From contig JAFAWJ010000356.1 in assembly GCA_019242065.1 (NCBI GenBank), positions 1-10,244 of the forward strand: 10,244 nucleotides of DNA, read 5' to 3'. Source of the DNA: Chloroflexota bacterium. GTDB taxonomy: Bacteria; Chloroflexota; UBA6077; CF-72. Position numbers and translations under genes: made by a program. The notes beneath the pieces are model-generated. The model did no database searches, was not told where the DNA came from, and was given only the letters and a program-made list of their open reading frames with translations. Shown piece by piece: positions 5,651 through 10,244 of the stretch; position 1 is the stretch's first letter; each line of letters starts with the position of its first letter.

Positions 5651-6855
5651 GCGCGACCACCGACTGTCTCACGCGAGGTGCTCGACAGGCGCGGGACCAC
5701 GTCGCGCGCAAAGCGCTCGAGCTGCTCGATGGCCTGCTCGCGCACCATGCCCGGAAAGTGCGGAAAGATCGAGACATACTCCAGCCCCAGCTCGCGCCCC
5801 AGGCCAGCAAGGTCTTCGGCGACTTCGTCAGCCGTACCGACCAGCCAGGCACCCTGGGCGATCGACTCGTCGAGACTTGGAATCCGCCCGTACGCCCAGG
5901 GTTGGCCGTTGTCGTCGGCGTACGCCTTGCTCCAGCCGTACGGCCCCAAAAAACGCCAGAACTCGTCGTGCCCGGCTCGCGCGCGTTCGATCGCCGCTTC
6001 GTGCGTGTCGGCGAGGACGACGTTCAACACCGCCTGGCGATCCTCACCCTGCCGCAAGCGCACGCCGTGGTAGCGCTCGACCAGGCTGGCGTAGTGCTGC
6101 CAGTTGCGCATGAGCATGGCGCGGTTCTGGTACCAGAACACGGCTTTGTGACGGTGGCGGGCGACGTAGTCGGCAGTCGGCGGACTGGTGACCGGCTGCC
6201 AGACGTCGACGGGGACGTGCAGCGGCTTGGGAATGAGGGTCAGCGTCTGCACGCCGCGACCGCGGTCGTCGATCTTCTGCGGCGGCAACTGGTAGTGCTT
6301 GCCCTGGAACGCAAAAGTCTCGTTGTGCCAGGCGCGCTTGATGATCTCGACCTGCTCTTCGAAGACCTCGCGGTTGTAGGTGTCGTCCGGATCGTTGTTC
6401 CACCCGACGCGCGTGCCCAGGGGCTCGGCTTCGCGCGGCACGGTGCCGCGGCCGATGCCGCACAGCATGCGACCGCCGGTCATCACGTCGGCCAGGGCAA
6501 AGTCCTCAGCGAAGCGCAGCGGGTGCCATTGCGGCAGCACGTTGAACATGGCGCCGAATTTGATGCGTTGGGTGCGCTCGGCGAGGAACGCCGCCATCAG
6601 GATGGCGTTGGGCACCACTTCGTAGCCCTCGTGCTGGAAGTGGTGCTCGGCGAGCCAGAAGCTCTCGTAGCCGAGATGCTCGGCGGCCTTCGCGTAGGCT
6701 TCGAGGTCGGCGTAGACGTTGAGAAAGTTGGCCTGACCGTAGCGACGGTCCTGGGGCGGGGTGCCAGCGATGCCGGCGTCGGGCATGTCGACGCCACAGA
6801 AGAAGAATGCTCCGAGGTGCGGGCTCAAGGTGCGGCTATTGAACCGCACCGGCAT
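5647..6855 (-). CDS. LLM-class flavin-dependent monooxygenase
   Basis: A 402-residue TIM-barrel oxidoreductase of the bacterial luciferase-like family. Family marks are the N-terminal strand LGAFFFCG, YESFWLAEHHF at residues 63-73 (typical of two-component FMNH2 monooxygenases), and GRMLCGIGRGTVPREAEPLG at 128-147. The C-terminal LVGTADEVAEDLAGL is common to the group. Such enzymes insert oxygen using reduced flavin supplied by a partner reductase; no obvious flavin reductase gene is adjacent. It is the first gene of a four-gene operon and shares an ATGA overlap with the amidohydrolase. The ATG at 6855 is preferred over the internal ATG at 6786 because the first barrel strand begins before the latter. 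The start is 35 bp from the divergent PdxH-like start. Substrate unknown; a nitrogen heterocycle is suggested only by neighbours. Confidence 0.92.
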   Translation of the reverse strand: MPVRFNSRTLSPHLGAFFFCGVDMPDAGIAGTPPQDRRYGQANFLNVYADLEAYAKAAEHLGYESFWLAEHHFQHEGYEVVPNAILMAAFLAERTQRIKFGAMFNVLPQWHPLRFAEDFALADVMTGGRMLCGIGRGTVPREAEPLGTRVGWNNDPDDTYNREVFEEQVEIIKRAWHNETFAFQGKHYQLPPQKIDDRGRGVQTLTLIPKPLHVPVDVWQPVTSPPTADYVARHRHKAVFWYQNRAMLMRNWQHYASLVERYHGVRLRQGEDRQAVLNVVLADTHEAAIERARAGHDEFWRFLGPYGWSKAYADDNGQPWAYGRIPSLDESIAQGAWLVGTADEVAEDLAGLGRELGLEYVSIFPHFPGMVREQAIEQLERFARDVVPRLSSTSRETVGGRA

Positions 6856-6876
6856 GGGTCCGGTGAGGGTGTGTCC

Positions 6877-6882
6877 TACCCT
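6877..6882 (+). promoter_or_regulatory. Candidate -10 hexamer TACCCT for the PdxH-like gene
   Basis: TACCCT ends 8 bases before the ATG at 6891. The intervening AGG is only 2 bases from the ATG, too close to act as a ribosome binding site, so a leaderless message is plausible. There is no convincing -35. The element sits in the 35-bp gap shared with the divergent monooxygenase operon. Confidence 0.3.
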
Positions 6883-6890
6883 TTTAGGTG

Positions 6891-7496
6891 ATGACCTCGC
6901 CCCAGCTCACGCTGCTCGAAGACGACCTCGACCCTGATCCGCATCGCCAGCTCGAGCGCTGGCTTGCCGACGCGATTGAGGCCGGCGAGCGGATGGCCAA
7001 CGCCATGAACCTGGCGACTGCCACCGCCGAAGGCGTGCCCTCGGCGCGCACAGTCCTGTTGGAGAAGATCGAACCCGACGGTTTCGTCTTTCAGACCAAT
7101 ACCGAGAGTCCCAAGGCGCGCGACCTCGCCGCCAATTCGCACGCGGCGCTCACTTTTTTCTGGGCGATTCCGTTACGGCAGGTGCGCATCAGCGGCACTG
7201 TAGAGCTGCTGCCTCGCGCGGTGGTCGAAGAATTGTTCGCGGCCACCCCGCTGCCGTTGCAGGTCATGCTGCGCGCGTGCCGCCAGAGCCAGGTCATTCC
7301 AAGCCGCGCGGCGCTCGAGCTGAGCTACGCAGAGGCGGAGCGTTCCAGCGAAACGCGCGTGCCCGCGGATTGGGGCGCCTATCGGCTGCGGCCCGAGACG
7401 GTCGAGTTCTGGCAAGGGCGCGAGAACCGCCTGCAGGACCGTCTCAAGTACTCGCGCACGTCTGAGGGGTGGCGGGTGCAGCGGCTCGTGCCCTGA
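6891..7496 (+). CDS. pdxH: Pyridoxamine 5'-phosphate oxidase-like FMN protein (divergent PdxH)
   Basis: A 201-residue FMN split-barrel protein that resembles PdxH from end to end. PdxH oxidises pyridoxamine or pyridoxine phosphate to pyridoxal phosphate. Matching blocks are RTVLLEKIEPDGFVFQTN (53-70), PLRQVRISGTVELL (94-107), VEFWQGRENRLQDR (171-184) and the C-terminal RLVP. Several usual residues differ: the RLHDR substrate-contact motif reads RLQDR (H199 of E. coli becomes Q182), SRKA reads SPKA, and WGGY reads WGAY. It could be a true PdxH or a relative with another substrate, such as the PhzG group. The ATG at 6891 is chosen over the GTG just before it. It is transcribed alone, with the converging second operon ending at 7584. 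Confidence 0.87.
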   Translation: MTSPQLTLLEDDLDPDPHRQLERWLADAIEAGERMANAMNLATATAEGVPSARTVLLEKIEPDGFVFQTNTESPKARDLAANSHAALTFFWAIPLRQVRISGTVELLPRAVVEELFAATPLPLQVMLRACRQSQVIPSRAALELSYAEAERSSETRVPADWGAYRLRPETVEFWQGRENRLQDRLKYSRTSEGWRVQRLVP

Positions 7497-7513
7497 ACGA
7501 CCCCGGACCGCGC

Positions 7514-7594
7514 CGACTCAACCCGATGCGCGGCGTGGCGACCCTACTCGGGGACGACTCAGCTCGATGCGCGGCATCGTGGCCTACTCGGGGA
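7514..7594. repeat. Imperfect tandem duplication (41 + 40 bp) at the 3' end of the AhpD-like gene
   Basis: Copy 1 is 7514-7554 and copy 2 is 7555-7594, adjacent, with about six mismatches and one gap by eye. Both begin CGACTCA and end CCTACTCGGGGA. Copy 2 includes the last codons and stop of the minus-strand AhpD-like gene; copy 1 repeats the same VPE-stop sequence 40 bases further on. Copy 2 contains a perfect 6-bp hairpin, CGATGC/GCATCG (7565-7570 with 7574-7579) with a 3-base loop; copy 1 has decayed there. It occupies the gap between convergent genes, so a terminator role is possible, but no T-run follows. Confidence 0.8.
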
Positions 7595-8147
7595 CGCGCA
7601 ATCGGGTGCGCTCCTCGGTTACGGCCTCGCTGAGAAGCCCCAGGCCGTTGGCTACGCGATTGGTGTAGTTCAGGTGGGCGCACTGGTTGTTGGCGTCCAG
7701 GATGTCCAGGTCGTCGAAGCCGACGCGCCGCAGCGCCTCGACGTCGGAAGCATCGATCTCGCCCGGATGCAGGGTGAGTTTTTCGACGTACACGGCCAGC
7801 TGGGCGTCGGCAGGATCCAGCGCCGCGTAGTCATGCGCGTCGAGCGCCGCCACCAGCGCCGACTCGCCGTGCGCACCCAGCTCGGTGCGTGCCAGCGACG
7901 CGCAGTGCGGCGTCGTGTTCAGAATCGACGTCAGGTAACTGATCAGCAGCTTCTGCGCAGACGTCAGGCGCGAGGGAACGCCTTCGCTGGCCCGATACAG
8001 GATCAGGCGCGCGTGCACCACCTCGGGCGCCAGGCTGCCGAGCTGGGTGAACTCCGTGGGGCGTCCGAGCTTGCGTGACTGCCAGGCGTAGGCCTCGGCC
8101 AGACGGCCCTGGGCGTCAGCGGGATCGATCGTGCGTATCCAGACCAT
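7584..8147 (-). CDS. AhpD/CMD-fold peroxidase-related protein without the CxxC pair
   Basis: A 187-residue all-helical protein of the carboxymuconolactone decarboxylase/AhpD superfamily, closest in layout to 'uncharacterised peroxidase-related' proteins. Supporting segments are the N-terminal ADAQGRLAEAYAW, the helix LTSAQKLLISYLTSILNTTPHC, and the C-terminal CAHLNYTNRVANGLGLL, which matches the usual FNYxNRxAxxLG tail. The active family motif NxCxYCxxHH here reads NTTPHCASLA (residues 77-86). Only C82 remains; the first cysteine is threonine and the histidines are gone, so AhpD-type thiol peroxidase chemistry is unlikely. It is the last gene of the second operon, starting 3 bases after the preceding LLM gene. 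Its stop lies inside a tandem duplication. Family moderately sure; function unknown. Confidence 0.8.
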   Translation of the reverse strand: MVWIRTIDPADAQGRLAEAYAWQSRKLGRPTEFTQLGSLAPEVVHARLILYRASEGVPSRLTSAQKLLISYLTSILNTTPHCASLARTELGAHGESALVAALDAHDYAALDPADAQLAVYVEKLTLHPGEIDASDVEALRRVGFDDLDILDANNQCAHLNYTNRVANGLGLLSEAVTEERTRLRVPE

Positions 8148-8150
8148 GAG

Positions 8151-9131
8151 TCAGCGATTGTGACACGCGACGGCGCCGGCATCGCTGGCCAGGGCGGCGA
8201 TGTCTTCGAGGTCGGCGCGCGTGTAGTCGCGCGCGTCGAAAACCAGTAGCTCGGGACGGACCAGGGCGCGCAGCTCTCCAAGCCGAGCCACGACGTGGGA
8301 GCGCGAACCGACAATCGCGTAGCGCTCGAGAATCGCATCAGTGATCAGCGACGCGGCGGCCTCGGGACCCTCGCTGGCAACTCTGGCGCGCAGCGTCTCG
8401 GTCGCCGCGGGGTCCAGGCCCAGCCGTGCACGATCAGCGTCAGGCATGTCGACGGCCATGTAGGCCAGGTGCAGGCGCAGCTCGTCCCGCAGCGGCTCGG
8501 TCCATGCCGCGGCCGGGTTCCACGCGATGGCGGCGCGACCGGGCTGTCGCAGTCGAGCCACGAGCTCGGGCACGGCGCCCACGGCGCGACCTGCTAGGAC
8601 CACCCAGTCGGCACGCTCGGCGGCGAGTCGCTCGACACGCGGACCGCGACCCGCGAGTGCCAGTGGCAGCTGGCCGGGACTCCAGTCGAGGCGGCCCCCG
8701 TGCACGCTGAACTCGCCAGTGTGTGTGACGGTTTCGCCGCGCCACAGCGCTTGGACGACGTCGATGCATTCGACGAGCGCGGTGTACGGACGCAGGGGTT
8801 GCATGCCGAGAGGACTGAAGACGCGGGTGCCGCCGGCCCCAAAGCCGGCCACGATCCGCCCGGGGGCGAGCTCGGCCAGCGAGGCGTACGCCGCCGCGGT
8901 GGCGACCGGGTGACGGCTGTGCGGATTGGTCACGGCGCCGAACAGCCGGACACGCCGCGTGTGGAGCGCGAGTGCGGCCAGGGTGACGAACAGGTCGCGG
9001 TCGGTGCCCTCGTCGGCGACCAGGATGGCCGAAGCGCCGAGATCTTCGGCAACCGATGCCAGGCGCCCGAGCTCGGCGGCCGGGCGGACGGCGTGCAGCC
9101 AGAGGCCCCAGCCGGTGTCAGTCGAAGACAC
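8151..9131 (-). CDS. LLM-class (F420-type) oxidoreductase, second of a tandem pair
   Basis: A 326-residue luciferase-like TIM-barrel protein of the type related to F420-dependent methylene-tetrahydromethanopterin reductase. Family marks are ASAILVADEGTDRDLFVTLAALA near residues 33-55, the VTNPHSRHP loop (67-75), and APGRIVAGFGAGGTRVF (89-105). F420 or FMN use is inferred from this subgroup; no decisive cofactor residue is visible. It starts at GTG, overlapping the upstream LLM gene by 14 bp. A GGAGG lies 12 bases before the GTG, rather far, and no better start exists between. The AhpD-like gene follows 3 bases after its stop. It shares the overall layout of its upstream neighbour but is clearly diverged from it. 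Confidence 0.88.
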   Translation of the reverse strand: MSSTDTGWGLWLHAVRPAAELGRLASVAEDLGASAILVADEGTDRDLFVTLAALALHTRRVRLFGAVTNPHSRHPVATAAAYASLAELAPGRIVAGFGAGGTRVFSPLGMQPLRPYTALVECIDVVQALWRGETVTHTGEFSVHGGRLDWSPGQLPLALAGRGPRVERLAAERADWVVLAGRAVGAVPELVARLRQPGRAAIAWNPAAAWTEPLRDELRLHLAYMAVDMPDADRARLGLDPAATETLRARVASEGPEAAASLITDAILERYAIVGSRSHVVARLGELRALVRPELLVFDARDYTRADLEDIAALASDAGAVACHNR

Positions 9132-10137
9132 GCGGATGGACGACCTCCGCCAGCAGGCGCAGGGACGTGGCGGGGTTGGGGCCGATGACGTGCCAGGCCA
9201 GGACGCCGTGCAGGCCGGCAGCCAGGTAGGCCTTCAGGCGCTCGGCGACGTGATCGGGATCGCCAGCGGCGGCGAAGGTGTCGATCAGTGCCGAGCTGAT
9301 CAGTTGCGCGCCGGCGGGCACGCCCTGGTCGGCAACCGTCTGGCGCACGCGCTCCAGCTCCTCGGGGTCGGCGCCTGATGTCGACAGCACGACCGGCTCA
9401 ACACGGTAGATGTAATAGGCGAGCACGTCGCGGACGGCGTCGCGTGCGGCCTGACGGTCGCGGTCCACGCTCAGCAAGACGTTGCTGGCCAGATCGAGCT
9501 CGGCGGGCTCACGGCCCGCGGCGCGCGCGCCAGCGGCGATCTGCTCGGCAGCCCACCGCGCGTAGCCCGGGCTGACGATGGCGCCCAGCTGGACACCGTC
9601 GGCAACACTGCCAGTGGCGCGCAGCATGCGCGCGTTGACGGCGCCGACGTACACCGGCACCGACGCTCGAACGCGGGGAAAGTCCAGCCTCGAATCCTGC
9701 CGAGCGGCGAAAATGCGCGGGCTGACGGGGCTCGGCGCGCCGCGCAGCAGCGCCCGAACCAGGTGGATGGCTTCGACCATGGCCGCGAGCGGTCGCTCGG
9801 TACGCGAGTCGGCCTCGCCCAGGGCGCGCAGCGTCCACAGCGCCGCGCCCAGGCCAAGCAGGACTCGACCCTGGCTCGCCTCGTCGAGCGCGGCGGCCTC
9901 CATGGCGATCAGCGACGGGTGCCGCCAGAACGGATTGACGATGCCGATGCCGATCTTGACGCGGCTGGTCGCGGCCGCGACGGAGGCGGCCACCGTGAAC
10001 AGACCTCGACCGTGACTGCTCTCGGGCAGCCACACCTCGCTCAGGCCAAGCTCCTCGGCGCGGCGCGCCAGCGCAACAGTCTCAGCGACCGGTATTTCGT
10101 TCGACAGGGCCAGGCCGAGACGCCGCGAACCGGTCAT
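9118..10137 (-). CDS. LLM-class (F420-type) oxidoreductase, first of a tandem pair
   Basis: A 339-residue luciferase-like protein. Marks are RRLGLALSNEIPVAETVALA at the N-terminus, LSEVWLPESSHGRGLFTVAA, the IGIGIVNPFWRHP loop, and SQGRVLLGLGAALWTL. The C-terminal part contains AAGDPDHVAERLKAYLAAGL, the usual LLM helix. The VNPxxRHP and GLG blocks match Mer-like F420-dependent members better than the FMNH2 type at 5647-6855. The ATG at 10137 was chosen because it forms an ATGA overlap with the upstream gene's stop and sits right before the first barrel strand; an in-frame start at 10173 would lie inside the upstream gene. Substrate unknown. Confidence 0.9.
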   Translation of the reverse strand: MTGSRRLGLALSNEIPVAETVALARRAEELGLSEVWLPESSHGRGLFTVAASVAAATSRVKIGIGIVNPFWRHPSLIAMEAAALDEASQGRVLLGLGAALWTLRALGEADSRTERPLAAMVEAIHLVRALLRGAPSPVSPRIFAARQDSRLDFPRVRASVPVYVGAVNARMLRATGSVADGVQLGAIVSPGYARWAAEQIAAGARAAGREPAELDLASNVLLSVDRDRQAARDAVRDVLAYYIYRVEPVVLSTSGADPEELERVRQTVADQGVPAGAQLISSALIDTFAAAGDPDHVAERLKAYLAAGLHGVLAWHVIGPNPATSLRLLAEVVHPRVFD

Positions 10138-10244
10138 TGGGCGTCTATTGCTCCCAGAACGCCGTGCGCCCATCCGACCTGGGTGGGTACGTCGTCGATC
10201 GAAAACACGGGCACGGCCAGCGAGGCGACGCCCAGGTCCACGGC
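10134..10244 (-). CDS. 3' end of an unidentified protein, cut by the window edge
   Basis: Reading the - strand from the right edge, 36 codons are open and end at TGA (10136-10134), which overlaps the ATG of the following LLM gene by four bases. The fragment reads AVDLGVASLAVPVFSIDDVP followed by TQVGWAHGVLGAIDAQ. The ATGA overlap and uninterrupted frame support it as the preceding gene in the second operon. The fragment is too short for me to recognise a family. Confidence 0.7.
   Translation of the reverse strand, partial: AVDLGVASLAVPVFSIDDVPTQVGWAHGVLGAIDAQ

Noticed and set aside
4502..6073. Long + strand open frame of 523 codons, and another at 5758-6891
   Set aside because: Both are antisense to the amidohydrolase and LLM monooxygenase genes and show no recognisable domain.
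2708..6855. A true Rut pyrimidine operon
   Set aside because: The monooxygenase has the AEHHF-type signature of another LLM branch, the hydrolase is a metal amidohydrolase rather than the isochorismatase-like RutB, and no RutD, RutF or RutG is present. Only enzyme classes are shared.

Overview
The window is high-GC bacterial DNA, by eye roughly two thirds G+C outside the first ~190 bases. Genes are densely packed, with 4-base ATGA overlaps and GTG or TTG starts, and few starts have a good Shine-Dalgarno. Three luciferase-like (LLM) flavin/F420-type oxidoreductases lie within 10 kb, with RidA, amidohydrolase, AhpD-like and nitroreductase genes. This style fits Chloroflexota (terrestrial or SAR202-related lineages) or Actinomycetota. 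That is an inference; there is no rRNA, tRNA or housekeeping marker to settle it.

Layout, left to right. Positions 1-191: an AT-rich tandem array of about 12 units of ~16 bp, running off the left edge. 236-1081 (-): an orphan-looking beta-class DNA methyltransferase. 1109-1528 (+): a small cupin diverging from it. 1545-2093 (-): a nitroreductase-family protein. 2135-2626 (+): a stand-alone RuvC/RNase H-fold protein with the full set of acidic residues. 2708-6855 (-): a tightly coupled four-gene operon, in transcription order LLM monooxygenase, metal-dependent amidohydrolase (deaminase/chlorohydrolase type), RidA-like protein, and a lipoprotein with a class A beta-lactamase-like domain. 6891-7496 (+): a divergent PdxH-like FMN oxidase. 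7514-7594: an imperfect 41/40-bp tandem duplication. 7584-10244 (-): a second operon, in transcription order an unidentified protein (3' end only), two tandem LLM/F420-type oxidoreductases, and an AhpD/peroxidase-related protein that lacks its CxxC pair.

How the genes may work together. The LLM, amidohydrolase and RidA genes, with a nitroreductase gene nearby, recall the enzyme classes of the Rut pyrimidine-catabolic pathway without being that pathway. A reasonable hypothesis is oxidative attack on an N-heterocycle followed by hydrolytic deamination or dechlorination. The second operon looks like a separate redox cassette using F420 or FMN. No stretch over 300 bases lacks a gene; the longest non-genic piece is the repeat array plus the ~45 bases after it.

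The least explained items are the left-edge repeat array, the RuvC-like protein, the Rut-like four-gene operon, several enzymes that keep their fold signature but lack a usual catalytic residue, and a TACnCT hexamer 8-10 bases upstream of three ATG starts that suggests leaderless transcripts.
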